Below are positions 34,440 through 43,745 of a stretch of DNA of 64,000 nucleotides, in pieces. The notes below the pieces were generated by a model. That model ran no database searches. It was not told the origin of the DNA and saw nothing but the letters and a program-made list of their open reading frames with translations. Made by a program: the position numbers and the translations under genes. The stretch is taken from positions 3,619,501 to 3,683,500 of the forward strand of contig NZ_CP133190.1 in the NCBI RefSeq assembly GCF_030913705.1. Reading direction: 5' to 3'. This DNA is from Anaerocolumna sp. MB42-C2. GTDB taxonomy: Bacteria > Bacillota > Clostridia > Lachnospirales > Lachnospiraceae. Each line of letters opens with the position of its first letter. Position 1 is the stretch's first letter.

Positions 34440-36716
34440 ATGGATGGAGATAAAAGTGTAAAAGCACTGGAAACTACACAAAATATCAGCGAAAATATTG
34501 ATACTTGTGATATAAAAAATCATAAGTTATTTCTAACCGGATTTTTTAATACGGAGCATATTGTTCTCATTATATGGAGGCCTGACGGCACAGTAGTCTG
34601 GTTGAATAAATATGCCGGGCGACTGGCAGATATTAACGATAGTTTTGTAAAGGGAGAAATCAAAGTCAGTACAATTTTACCTGCAGAAGTGGAAGGATTG
34701 ATTAGAGAAAAGGCAATAGGTAAAGAGAATATGGCACGCCATTATGAATATACCGGGCCGTTGATAACTAAAAATACTTGCAAACTGTATTTTAAATGGG
34801 ACAGTTATTCTATACCGGATGAAAGCGGTGATGAATACATAATAACAACAGGAGTTGATATTACCGGATTTAAATTCACAGAAAAGAAATTGCAAGAAGC
34901 CAATGAGGAATTAAGTGTATGGCAGAAGGAAATGGCCGCCATGAATGAGGAATTGATGGCTCAGGAAGAAGAGCTAAAACATCATCTTACAGAATTAAAG
35001 AAACAGGATGAGGCTTTAAAAGTAACTGAAGAACGGTATCGACTGGTCGTAGAAGGGGCAAGTGATGGCATCTGGGATTGGGATCTTTTAAAGAATTCAG
35101 CTTATTTATCGGAGGATTGGAGTCTTATGCTGGGTTTTGAGGAATCTGAGGTATTGGGCTATTACGATAAGTGGGTAGACCGGATCCATCCTAATGATAA
35201 GAAAGCAGTCATAAATAATATTAAAAATTGCCTGAATAATAAATGCTCCCATTATTTATATGAATATCGGATAAAATTAAAAACAGGTAAATATATCTGG
35301 GTATCCAGTAAAGGCAAGGTGCTGTTTAATGAAAATTTAGTACCAATCCGCATAGCAGGTTCTCATACGAATATTACCGAAAGAAAAAAAACAGAAAGTA
35401 AATTGAACTACCTTGCATATTATGATATCCTGACAGGCATTCCGCTTCGAGCTACATTTATGAATAGTCTGAAAGATACCATACAGATATCAAAAGCAAA
35501 AGGTATATGTTTTGCTGTGTTATTTTTAGATATTGACAATTTTAAAATTGTTAATGATACTTATGGACATCATATTGGTGACAGATTTTTAAAAAAAGTG
35601 GCTGACAGACTGAAATCCTGTATCAGAAAAAAAGATATGTTATCCCGAATCGGCGGAGATGAATTTACACTTTTACTAAACAATCTAACAGAGAAGCAAG
35701 AGGCGGAGCTTATTGCTAATGACATTCTTAAAATATTTGAGTATCCGGTGGAAATTAACGGGCATAAGCTTTACACAACGTTCAGTATTGGAATATCGGT
35801 TTTTCCGGAAAATGGGCAGGATGGTAAAGGGTTGATTAAAAAAGCAGATATAGCAATGTATCAGGCAAAAGAAAACGGCAAAAACAACATAAAATTTTAT
35901 GATTATGAAATGAGCAGAAGTATTAATTACAGGGATGATCTGAAGCGGAGTTTAAGGAGTGCCTTGGAGAAGCAGGAATTTTACTTATGTTATCAACCCC
36001 TGGTGGAAGCGAAAGCGAAGAAAGTAGTAAGTCTGGAAGCACTTATTAGATGGAGGAAACCAGGGAATGGTATTATCAGTCCCAATGAATTTATTTGTCT
36101 TGCAGAAGAATCCAAATTAATAATACCCATAGGGGAGTGGGTTCTAGATACTGCCTGTAGACAAATAAAGGAATGGCATGATGCAGGAATCTATAATAGC
36201 AGTGTTTCGGTAAACATATCGGTTCTGCAGTTAAAACAGCCGGAGTTTATTAAAATGGTATCGGAAATTCTATTAAAGACAGGGCTTTCACCCGAATACC
36301 TGCAGCTTGAAATAACAGAAAGCTCCTATATGGAACACATTCATTCAGTGGAAGAAAACATGAAACTTCTCAAAAAAATAGGAATAAAAGTTTTGCTGGA
36401 TGATTTCGGCACAGGATATAATACATTAAAAAACCTTCAAAATTTTACCGTAGACAGTTTAAAAATAGACCGGTCATTTGTTGGAAATATTAAAATTAAT
36501 GTGAATAAAGTAATTGTTGAGGCTATAATCCTGCTTGGCCGCAGGATACATGCGGAAATAATTGCGGAAGGAGTGGAAACAAAGGAGCAGTATGAATATC
36601 TGAAAAGTATTGGTTGTAATATCATTCAAGGATATTATTTCTGTAAACCGCTTGAATCGGAAGAGACTGTTTTGTTTCTGAAACAAGATATGAAAGCAGT
36701 ATTTGTAAAGCTCTAA
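34440..36716 (+). CDS. PAS-GGDEF-EAL cyclic-di-GMP turnover protein
   Basis: A 758-residue soluble signalling protein. A first PAS domain (about 35-150) is followed by a coiled coil (about 150-195), a second PAS with PAC tail (about 200-315), a GGDEF domain with intact GGDEF (405-409) and an EAL domain (EAL at 533-535). The EAL metal and catalytic residues appear intact (EALIRW, VNISVLQL, LEITESSY, LLDDFGTGY, KIDRSFV, EGVETKEQ). It could therefore both make and break c-di-GMP, with the PAS domains sensing a small ligand or redox state. No membrane helix. Monocistronic with its own terminator at 36794-36829. Confidence 0.93.
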   Translation: MDGDKSVKALETTQNISENIDTCDIKNHKLFLTGFFNTEHIVLIIWRPDGTVVWLNKYAGRLADINDSFVKGEIKVSTILPAEVEGLIREKAIGKENMARHYEYTGPLITKNTCKLYFKWDSYSIPDESGDEYIITTGVDITGFKFTEKKLQEANEELSVWQKEMAAMNEELMAQEEELKHHLTELKKQDEALKVTEERYRLVVEGASDGIWDWDLLKNSAYLSEDWSLMLGFEESEVLGYYDKWVDRIHPNDKKAVINNIKNCLNNKCSHYLYEYRIKLKTGKYIWVSSKGKVLFNENLVPIRIAGSHTNITERKKTESKLNYLAYYDILTGIPLRATFMNSLKDTIQISKAKGICFAVLFLDIDNFKIVNDTYGHHIGDRFLKKVADRLKSCIRKKDMLSRIGGDEFTLLLNNLTEKQEAELIANDILKIFEYPVEINGHKLYTTFSIGISVFPENGQDGKGLIKKADIAMYQAKENGKNNIKFYDYEMSRSINYRDDLKRSLRSALEKQEFYLCYQPLVEAKAKKVVSLEALIRWRKPGNGIISPNEFICLAEESKLIIPIGEWVLDTACRQIKEWHDAGIYNSSVSVNISVLQLKQPEFIKMVSEILLKTGLSPEYLQLEITESSYMEHIHSVEENMKLLKKIGIKVLLDDFGTGYNTLKNLQNFTVDSLKIDRSFVGNIKINVNKVIVEAIILLGRRIHAEIIAEGVETKEQYEYLKSIGCNIIQGYYFCKPLESEETVLFLKQDMKAVFVKL

Positions 36717-36720
36717 ATAT

Positions 36721-36749
36721 AAAAACTGCCGCAAATAGTAGAGATACTA
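36721..36749 (+). repeat. Relic half of a terminator, matching 45519-45546
   Basis: AAAAACTGCCGCAAATAG followed by TAGAGATACTA. The same sequence, minus one base, forms the 5' half of the terminator at 45519-45562. Here the matching 3' arm is gone. The two copies flank the sugar operon at 37.0-45.5 kb in direct orientation. Confidence 0.6.
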
Positions 36750-36793
36750 CGTGCGATCTGCCTAGAGGACAGTCAAAAACAATCAATTTTCGT

Positions 36794-36829
36794 ATCGTCA
36801 GCCATGTTAACGGCCGGCGATATTTTTTT
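36794..36829 (+). terminator. Terminator after the GGDEF-EAL gene
   Basis: ATCGTCAGCC (36794-36803) pairs with GGCCGGCGAT (36812-36821) with two wobble pairs, followed by seven T. Confidence 0.7.
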
Positions 36830-37018
36830 ATCGGAAAGTTCGGGCAGGATCCACATGAGACGCCATAGGTAGATGTCATTGAGGTGAATGGTTAAGGCAC
36901 AGACTTAATCGCAATAACTGTAAGAATGAACTATAATTTGTAAGCATGAACATTGAATCATTTCATACATCAGAATAAAATATAAGCATACCAAACATAA
37001 AAAAGAGAAGGATAAATA

Positions 37019-37978
37019 ATGATGGAAACAAAAATGATTCATGTAAATAAAAGATGTTCCAAAAGAGAAGAAAGACAAGCGAGAATACGTTATGCAAGAA
37101 AAAATCTGAATATCTATTTATTTTTAATTCCTGGAATTTTATTTATAATCCTCTTCCGATACATGCCTATGTATGGCCTGGTGACCGGATTTCAGGATTA
37201 TAATATCTTTACCGGAATATTACATAGTCCTTTCGTAGGTTTAAAACACTTTAAAACATTATTTGTTTCTCCGGATTTTTATAAAGTTCTCAAAAATACA
37301 CTATTAATCAGCTGCGGTAAAATACTTTTTACTTTTCCCATGTCTATTCTGATTGCTATATTACTTAATGAAATTGGGAATCATTTCTTTAAAAAAGTAT
37401 TTCAGACAATTTTATATCTACCCCATTTTTTATCCTGGGTTATTATTACTGGCCTTGTGGTAACCGCTTGTTCCCCATCAACAGGAGTTATTAATCAAAT
37501 TATTACTTTCTTAGGAGGAAAACCAATATCCTTTCTCATGGATAATTCCTGGTTTCGTACTGTGGTTATAGGATCTGAGGCGTGGAAAGAAATTGGTTAT
37601 AGTGCCATTGTTTTTATTGCTGCCATTACCGGAATAAATCCGGAATTATATGAAGCAGCCAAAGTCGACGGAGCAGGTAAAATAAAACAGATTATTCATA
37701 TCACTCTTCCCGGTATGATTTCCATTATTCTTCTAATGTTTATCCTTAAATTAGGCGGAGTGTTAAATGCAAACACCGAACAGATTTTATTAATGTATAA
37801 CCCCACAGTATATAAAACTGGTGATGTTTTAGGAACATATATTTATCGTACCGGTGTATCCCAAATGAATTATAGCTATGCTACCGCAATTGGGCTATTT
37901 GAATCGCTGGTCGGACTGGTTCTGGTGCTTGCAGGTAATTATACAAGTAAAAAAGCGACAGGAAGGAGTATCTGGTAA
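37019..37978 (+). CDS. Sugar ABC transporter permease, LplB type
   Basis: A 319-residue membrane protein with a basic cytoplasmic N-terminus and six predicted helices. It is the first permease of an oligosaccharide ABC importer. Family traits: LNIYLFLIPGILFIILFRYMP start of helix 1, MYGLVTGFQDYN, and the EAA loop ELYEAAKVDGAGKIKQI that contacts the ATPase. Its stop codon overlaps the start of the next permease (TAATG), which shows translational coupling. As usual for this group, no ATPase gene is near; a shared MsmK-type ATPase elsewhere is likely. Confidence 0.93.
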   Translation: MMETKMIHVNKRCSKREERQARIRYARKNLNIYLFLIPGILFIILFRYMPMYGLVTGFQDYNIFTGILHSPFVGLKHFKTLFVSPDFYKVLKNTLLISCGKILFTFPMSILIAILLNEIGNHFFKKVFQTILYLPHFLSWVIITGLVVTACSPSTGVINQIITFLGGKPISFLMDNSWFRTVVIGSEAWKEIGYSAIVFIAAITGINPELYEAAKVDGAGKIKQIIHITLPGMISIILLMFILKLGGVLNANTEQILLMYNPTVYKTGDVLGTYIYRTGVSQMNYSYATAIGLFESLVGLVLVLAGNYTSKKATGRSIW

Positions 37979-38916
37979 TGAAAAGTCAAAATATAGTAAA
38001 CAAAAATATTAATATCAGAATGAATGGGCAAACGGGTAATATAAAAGCAGTCAAACAGGTAATAACGGAAAGTAATATGGTTACTGCATTTTCCTATTTA
38101 TTTATCGGAGTTCTGGTTTTAATAGTATTATTTCCTATGATGCATGTAGTTTCAAAAGCGTTCAGTGCGGAATGGGCAATAAATTCCGGCTCCGTGGGAA
38201 TATTACCCGTAGGATTTCAGACTTTTGCTTTGAACAGTATATTAAAATCCCGGAATTTCCTTATAGCTTTTGGGAATTCCCTGTTTATTACGTTAATTGG
38301 TACCTTGTGTACCTTGACCTTATCGGCTCTGACAGCATATCCTCTATCCATGCGGAATCTGCCTTATATGAAAGGGTTTTTGCTGTTATTTGTTTTTACT
38401 ATGTATTTTGGAGGCGGAATTATTCCAACATACCTGCTTTATAATACATATGGTATTCTGAATACAAAAAGTGTTTTAATTTTACCAGGTTTAATTAATG
38501 TGTTTCACCTCCTTATTATAAAAAATTTTTATGAAGATATACCGGAAAGTATAATCGAATCTGCAAAAGTGGATGGAGCAAATAATTTGACTATATTTTT
38601 GAAGTTCATCGTTCCATTGAGTAAACCTGTATATGCTACAATCGTTGTATTTACATCCGTTATGTTATGGAATAACTACTTTGATCCCATGATGTACATA
38701 AACAGTCCGGATTTACAGACGCTGCCTCTTTATTTAAGAGATATGATTATGAAAGCACAGGATGTACAGGCAAAGGAATTGCTGTTAGTAGATGTTTCTG
38801 CAGAAAGTATTACTGCAGCAGCTATTGTTGCATCAACTATTCCTATCTTACTTGTATATCCGTTTATGCAGAGACATTTTGTAAAAGGTATGACCATCGG
38901 TTCCACTAAAGGCTGA
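37978..38916 (+). CDS. Sugar ABC transporter permease, LplC/YtcP type
   Basis: A 312-residue partner permease with six helices. The EAA loop reads ESIIESAKVDGANNLTIF, and the C-terminus ends in the family tail FVKGMTIGSTKG. It starts one base inside the stop of the first permease, with AAGGAG in that gene as ribosome site. The N-terminal 30 residues are Asn/Lys-rich and cytoplasmic. The same family member, cut by the window edge, is encoded at 1-332, so the organism keeps several parallel systems of this class. Confidence 0.93.
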   Translation: MKSQNIVNKNINIRMNGQTGNIKAVKQVITESNMVTAFSYLFIGVLVLIVLFPMMHVVSKAFSAEWAINSGSVGILPVGFQTFALNSILKSRNFLIAFGNSLFITLIGTLCTLTLSALTAYPLSMRNLPYMKGFLLLFVFTMYFGGGIIPTYLLYNTYGILNTKSVLILPGLINVFHLLIIKNFYEDIPESIIESAKVDGANNLTIFLKFIVPLSKPVYATIVVFTSVMLWNNYFDPMMYINSPDLQTLPLYLRDMIMKAQDVQAKELLLVDVSAESITAAAIVASTIPILLVYPFMQRHFVKGMTIGSTKG

Positions 38917-38964
38917 CCGCTTTTTAGCAGCTGATGTTATATAAAAAGATGAAGGAGGAAACTT

Positions 38965-40551
38965 ATGAAAAAAGGAAAGAGTTTAATAACAGTTATTATG
39001 ATGCTGTGTCTTACAGCATCCCTGTTAACAGGATGCAATGGGGTAAAAAACAAGGAAGCAAGTACCGAAACCGATAAGACGGTTTCCGACGGAGACAAAG
39101 AGAAAGATTCAAGAACATCCGAGACAAAAGTTTTAAAAGCTTTGGTTCCTAATAATGGAGGGTTAGAATGGAATAATGGTGATGCAAATCCGGTTTATGA
39201 TTGGATTGCGGAAAAGACTGGTTATAAGGTAGAATATGATATTTTACCTGCTGATAATCCAAACGATAAGTTAAATGCTATTATGGCATCCGGTGCGGAT
39301 TACGATTTTATTGTACTGAGTGATAAAGGCCGCTATGCCGAATATGCAAGCCAGGGTGCTTTAATGGATATGAAACCGTTGGTAGAGAAATACGCACCTA
39401 ATATCGCAGCAAGTATTAATAAAACTTTGCTTGATATATGCGTGGTGGGGGATACTTATTTTGCAATACCAACTATGAGTCCCAGTGGCAGGGAGGACAG
39501 TTCTAATGTCGGGTTGGGTATGATGGTTCGTATGGATATGTTAAAAACCATGGGGATTAATAAACCAACTACCCTGAAGGAATTTACGTCCATGTTGGAA
39601 ATGTTTAAGACACAAGACCCGAAAGGTCATGGCAGTGCAACGGTTCCTTTATCTGCAACCATGGGTGACTTATACAGTCTCCGAACCAGCAGTCTGGGAG
39701 GGGCTTTTGGGATTGCAACAGATTGGACAGACGTTAACGGAGAATTGGTTCCGTATCAGGTACAGGAGGGTTTTTTTGATTTCCTTTCCTATCTTAACGA
39801 TCTATATACCAGAGGTTTACTGGATCCAGAAATGCCGACTAACCAGACAGCAACGGTTTTGGAGAAATTTACCACAGATCTGGCTTTATGCCGTGTAGAT
39901 GGGTATTGGTCCATACCGTCTTTGTTAGAAACATTTAAAAATACCAATCCCGATGCAACGGTTGAATTTATTCAACCAATCGAAAAAGATGGAAAAGCCG
40001 GTGTAAGTACCGGCTCAGGGAACCAAATTGATACATATATAGTTATTCCTAAAAATTCGAAAAACGTGGAAGCAACCATGGATTACTTTAATAAAAAATT
40101 AGAACCTGAAACATTTAAGGAAATGGTTCTTGGAACAGAGGGAGAGGATTATACTATTGATGCTGACGGCAATTACCTTCCTATACTGCCTACTTTTTTT
40201 GAACACAGGGGAAATGCAAATGCATATCTTACCGGTGCCAACGATGATTATGGTAAGTACTGGCTTTGCAGAGCGCGAAAGAATGAAAATCAATTTGCGG
40301 CTTACTCACAGTTAAATTATGATTATGGTAAATTTGTGACCATTGATCCGTCATCTGAGCTTCCTTGTGCTGTGTATACAGATATCTCTGCTGAGAGCAC
40401 CAGCTCGTCAAGTTTGACGGAAGAATTTATGGTAAATTCCATTGTTAATGGTATTACGAAAGAAAGCTTTCAAAACTTTATAACAAACTGGAAAGCCCAG
40501 TGTGGTGATAAACTTATTGCTGCACAGAATAACTGGTATAAAACCAAATAA
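38965..40551 (+). CDS. Extracellular solute-binding lipoprotein (LipO-like)
   Basis: A 528-residue binding lipoprotein for the adjacent permeases. Signal peptide MKKGKSLITVIMMLCLTA and lipobox LLTGC (Cys24) precede a charged Asp/Lys/Thr linker. The mature protein has the size and segments of LipO family proteins (WNNGDANPVYDWIAEKTGY, LPADNPNDKLNAIMASGADYD). Its ligand is unknown; size suggests an oligosaccharide or a decorated sugar. The ribosome site GAAGGAGG is strong. A hairpin terminator follows at 40576-40601, so it may be made in excess over the genes downstream. Confidence 0.92.
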   Translation: MKKGKSLITVIMMLCLTASLLTGCNGVKNKEASTETDKTVSDGDKEKDSRTSETKVLKALVPNNGGLEWNNGDANPVYDWIAEKTGYKVEYDILPADNPNDKLNAIMASGADYDFIVLSDKGRYAEYASQGALMDMKPLVEKYAPNIAASINKTLLDICVVGDTYFAIPTMSPSGREDSSNVGLGMMVRMDMLKTMGINKPTTLKEFTSMLEMFKTQDPKGHGSATVPLSATMGDLYSLRTSSLGGAFGIATDWTDVNGELVPYQVQEGFFDFLSYLNDLYTRGLLDPEMPTNQTATVLEKFTTDLALCRVDGYWSIPSLLETFKNTNPDATVEFIQPIEKDGKAGVSTGSGNQIDTYIVIPKNSKNVEATMDYFNKKLEPETFKEMVLGTEGEDYTIDADGNYLPILPTFFEHRGNANAYLTGANDDYGKYWLCRARKNENQFAAYSQLNYDYGKFVTIDPSSELPCAVYTDISAESTSSSSLTEEFMVNSIVNGITKESFQNFITNWKAQCGDKLIAAQNNWYKTK

Positions 40552-40575
40552 TATATATACGTGTGTTCTAATTAT

Positions 40576-40601
40576 TAAGAGGCTGGAAAAACAGCCTCTT
40601 A
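40576..40601 (+). terminator. Hairpin after the binding-protein gene
   Basis: TAAGAGGCTG (40576-40585), loop GAAAAA, CAGCCTCTTA (40592-40601). Perfect 10-bp stem with a weak U-run; likely partial termination ahead of the oxidoreductase gene. Confidence 0.75.
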
Positions 40602-40672
40602 TAAATAATTTAATCAATAAATAATATGGTGCGGTATAAAAATCTAAGTTATAATAAGGAGAGATAACAAGT

Positions 40673-42004
40673 ATGAATATTCAATTTGTAAGAGAAATCC
40701 CTGAGAACACGGAATATGAGATAATAATTGCAGGCGGAGGACCTGCCGGATGTGCAGCGGCGATTGCTGCTGCAAGGTGTCGCGCCAATGTACTTCTAAT
40801 TGAAGCGTCCGGTTCCCTGGGCGGAATGGGAACAATCGGTCTTGTCCCTGCCTGGTGCCCTTTTTCTGATAAGGAAAAAATAATATACCGGGGAATTGCT
40901 CTCGAGATTTTTAATAAAGCTAAAGCAGGAATGAGGCATGTTAAGAAAGAAGATGCCGACTGGGTTCCGATAGATCCGGAAGCTTTAAAACGGGTGTATG
41001 ACGAGATGATTATGGATGCAGGTGTTACGGTACTCTTTCATACACAGGTGGTTTCTGTTAACCGTCAGGGAAATAAGCTCGATTATATTGTAACAGCCAA
41101 CAAAGGCGGATTGACGGCATATAAAGGTAACATTTATATTGATTGCACCGGAGATGCCGATATCTTCGCAGGAGCCGGTCTTCCTTACGATTACGGCGAT
41201 GAACAAAACCATGATATTCAACCCTCCACTCATTGTTTTGTACTGACGAATGTGGATGAATATCATTATCACAATTCACCTGTTTTACATATGAATAACC
41301 CGGAGTGTGCAGCATACGATATTGCCAGATCTGAGAAATATCCTCTCATTACGGATGCTCATTGCTGTCATTCATTAATAGGTCCTCGTACGGTTGGATT
41401 TAATGCAGGGCATTTGTGGAATGTAGATTCTAGGGATCCGATTGGTGCTTCGAAAGCCCTGATGCAGGGGCGGCAGCTTGCATATCAGTATCATCAGGGT
41501 CTTAAGGAATATCTTCCGGAAACCTACGGTGCTTCTTATCTTGCAGAGACTTCTTTGGTTACAGGGATTAGAGAGTCAAGGCGGATAAAAGGTGAGTATA
41601 CTATTACATATGAAGATTATAAGAATAGAAAGGCCTTTCCTGATGAAATAGGAAGAAACTGTTATTTTCTGGATGTCCATCAAACGAAAGAAGAACGGGA
41701 CCGTATTATGAGGGGAGAAAGAAATGGGGAAGAAGATTTTGAGCCATATGCTCCGGGAGAGTCCCATGGAATTCCTTATAGAAGCCTCATTCCAAAAGAA
41801 GTTGATAATTTAATAGCGGCAGGGAGAATAATATCCAGTGACCACAGGGTACAGGGAAGTATCCGGGTTATGCCGGTTTGCCTTGTTACCGGTCAGGCAG
41901 CCGGAACCGCTGCGGTTTTAGCATCCCAAACAGGTGATACCCATAAGGTTGATATTATGCAATTGCGCAGGATATTGGGGGAAGCAGGAGCTTATTTTGA
42001 ATAA
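40673..42004 (+). CDS. FAD-dependent oxidoreductase (PF12831-like)
   Basis: A 443-residue cytoplasmic flavoprotein. The FAD-binding Rossmann motif is GGGPAGCAAAIAAARC (about 18-33), with IEASGSLGGMGT next; a second FAD contact, IDCTGDADIFAGAGLPY, lies around 157-173; the C-terminus has GSIRVMPVCLVTGQAAGTAA, where the isoalloxazine binds. This group occurs in sugar-utilisation operons of Firmicutes and Bacteroidetes but few members are characterised. Since it sits between transporter and regulator genes, it probably oxidises the imported sugar or a derivative, perhaps jointly with the Gfo/Idh enzyme at 47.3 kb. Confidence 0.85.
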   Translation: MNIQFVREIPENTEYEIIIAGGGPAGCAAAIAAARCRANVLLIEASGSLGGMGTIGLVPAWCPFSDKEKIIYRGIALEIFNKAKAGMRHVKKEDADWVPIDPEALKRVYDEMIMDAGVTVLFHTQVVSVNRQGNKLDYIVTANKGGLTAYKGNIYIDCTGDADIFAGAGLPYDYGDEQNHDIQPSTHCFVLTNVDEYHYHNSPVLHMNNPECAAYDIARSEKYPLITDAHCCHSLIGPRTVGFNAGHLWNVDSRDPIGASKALMQGRQLAYQYHQGLKEYLPETYGASYLAETSLVTGIRESRRIKGEYTITYEDYKNRKAFPDEIGRNCYFLDVHQTKEERDRIMRGERNGEEDFEPYAPGESHGIPYRSLIPKEVDNLIAAGRIISSDHRVQGSIRVMPVCLVTGQAAGTAAVLASQTGDTHKVDIMQLRRILGEAGAYFE

Positions 42005-42052
42005 TATTTAAGCGGCTTAATACTTACAATGTTTGGGGGAGGAGAGGAACTC

Positions 42053-43693
42053 ATGTATAAACTTTTAATAGCTGATGATGAAAAACAGACAAGAGAAGGA
42101 CTTTTATACTTTTTTCAAAACAATCCCAGTGGTTTTGAAGTTATTGGATGTGCAGATGGCGGATTGTCCGCATTGGAAATGACTGGAAAATATGAGCCTG
42201 ATGTGATACTTACAGATATCAGGATGCCAGATTTGGATGGATTTTCCATGATAAAAAGACTGGAAGAATTTAACCAAAAGCCATCTGTATTAATCATGAG
42301 TGCCTATGATGATGTGGAATATTTCAAATCAGCCTTTAAAGTGAACGCAATGGATTATATCTTAAAACCGATTGATACAACAGAACTATTGTCTGTAATG
42401 GAAAAGATAAGAAAACAACTGAATACAGAGTGGGAAGAACGTAAAAAAAGAGAAGAGATCCAAAATCAGATGAAAAAAAATACTCCTATATTACGTTCCA
42501 GACTTTTTATAGATTTAATAAATGGTGCCTTTAAAGATAAAGCAAAGTTAAAGGAACAAATGGATTTCCTTAATATATCCTGTATGAAGAAATCCTGCTA
42601 TAACATCGTTATGATAAGTTTAGACAGTAAGCAGACAACTTATAGCGGTACTAATCAGAAAATGGATAATGCGCTGAATTTCGGCATTCTAAATCTTCTG
42701 GAAGAACTTCTGGAAATATATACGGAGGGTTTCGCTTTTGAATACGGCAAAGGTGATTTTATTCTGTTATTAATGGAAGAATCAGGGGAGGAACAAAACG
42801 TAACCAATGCTTTTCAGAAACAGGTTGAAGAACTGGTGGATAATTTTCTTAATATTCTGCGTAACGGGACTAATATAAGAGCGACCATTGGAATTGGTGA
42901 TTATGTTAATGATATTTTAGAGATTCCTGTTTCGTTTCAAAAGGCGAAAGAAAATGTGTATAAACGCTTAATTTTCGGAAGTAACCGGATCATTCAAAAT
43001 CAGGAATGCATAGAGTTTAAAGATGAATCCCTCTTTCATTTTATAGATGAGGTTAAGAGATTCCTGTCCTTACCGGATCAGAGTTCCTTAAGAGAAAGTG
43101 TGAACAATTTTTTTCAGACTTTGTCTGTAAATCCTAATTTAGATGTGTTATATGGGATTCAATGTTCGGGTATGTTAATGATGGCTGCGCTGGAATCTTA
43201 TATGGCTCTCCATGGAAACCTCCAGACGAAAGAAGAGGATATTCTATATGCCTACGAGAAATTAAGAAATACGGAAACAATACCGGACATGAAACGGGTT
43301 GTTATAGAATTTTGCCTGGGGTTAAACCGAACAATCTGTGGAAAAATGATGGATCAGAATTCTGAAACTGTAAAGAAAGTAAAAGACATTATTGGAAAAA
43401 ATTATATGCATAATATTGCGATTCAGACTATTGCAGAACAGATATATCTCAGCCCGAATTACATTTGTGCTGTCTTTAAGCAGTTAACAGGTCATACAAT
43501 CAATCAATATATAACCAGTGTAAGAATAGAAGCAGCCAAAAAACTACTGGCAGACACTACTGTTAAGCTGACAGATATCGGTTTTCTGATCGGCTATGCG
43601 GAACCCAGTTCTTTTGGCAAAATATTTAAGAAGAATACGGCGTTGACTCCGAAGGAATACAGGCAGATGATGATAGGAATTCAAAATAATTAA
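42053..43693 (+). CDS. Response regulator, YesN type (REC + AraC HTH)
   Basis: A 546-residue two-component response regulator. The receiver domain (1-120) has Asp55 as phospho-acceptor in VILTDIRMPD and Lys in YILKPID. A long middle region (about 160-430) includes a degenerate GGDEF-like YesN-type linker. The C-terminal AraC domain (about 440-540) has two helix-turn-helix motifs (IAIQTIAEQIYLSPNYICAV and LTDIGFLIGYAEPSSFGKIF). ATG 42053 is preferred over 42029 since GGAGGAGAGG ends about 7 bases before it. The YesM-type kinase gene follows 52 bp later. It should activate the transporter operon. Confidence 0.93.
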   Translation: MYKLLIADDEKQTREGLLYFFQNNPSGFEVIGCADGGLSALEMTGKYEPDVILTDIRMPDLDGFSMIKRLEEFNQKPSVLIMSAYDDVEYFKSAFKVNAMDYILKPIDTTELLSVMEKIRKQLNTEWEERKKREEIQNQMKKNTPILRSRLFIDLINGAFKDKAKLKEQMDFLNISCMKKSCYNIVMISLDSKQTTYSGTNQKMDNALNFGILNLLEELLEIYTEGFAFEYGKGDFILLLMEESGEEQNVTNAFQKQVEELVDNFLNILRNGTNIRATIGIGDYVNDILEIPVSFQKAKENVYKRLIFGSNRIIQNQECIEFKDESLFHFIDEVKRFLSLPDQSSLRESVNNFFQTLSVNPNLDVLYGIQCSGMLMMAALESYMALHGNLQTKEEDILYAYEKLRNTETIPDMKRVVIEFCLGLNRTICGKMMDQNSETVKKVKDIIGKNYMHNIAIQTIAEQIYLSPNYICAVFKQLTGHTINQYITSVRIEAAKKLLADTTVKLTDIGFLIGYAEPSSFGKIFKKNTALTPKEYRQMMIGIQNN

Positions 43694-43745
43694 TTCTAAT
43701 TACGGGTCCGTATTCCATAAGCTGGTTATGGAAGGATGTAGTCCT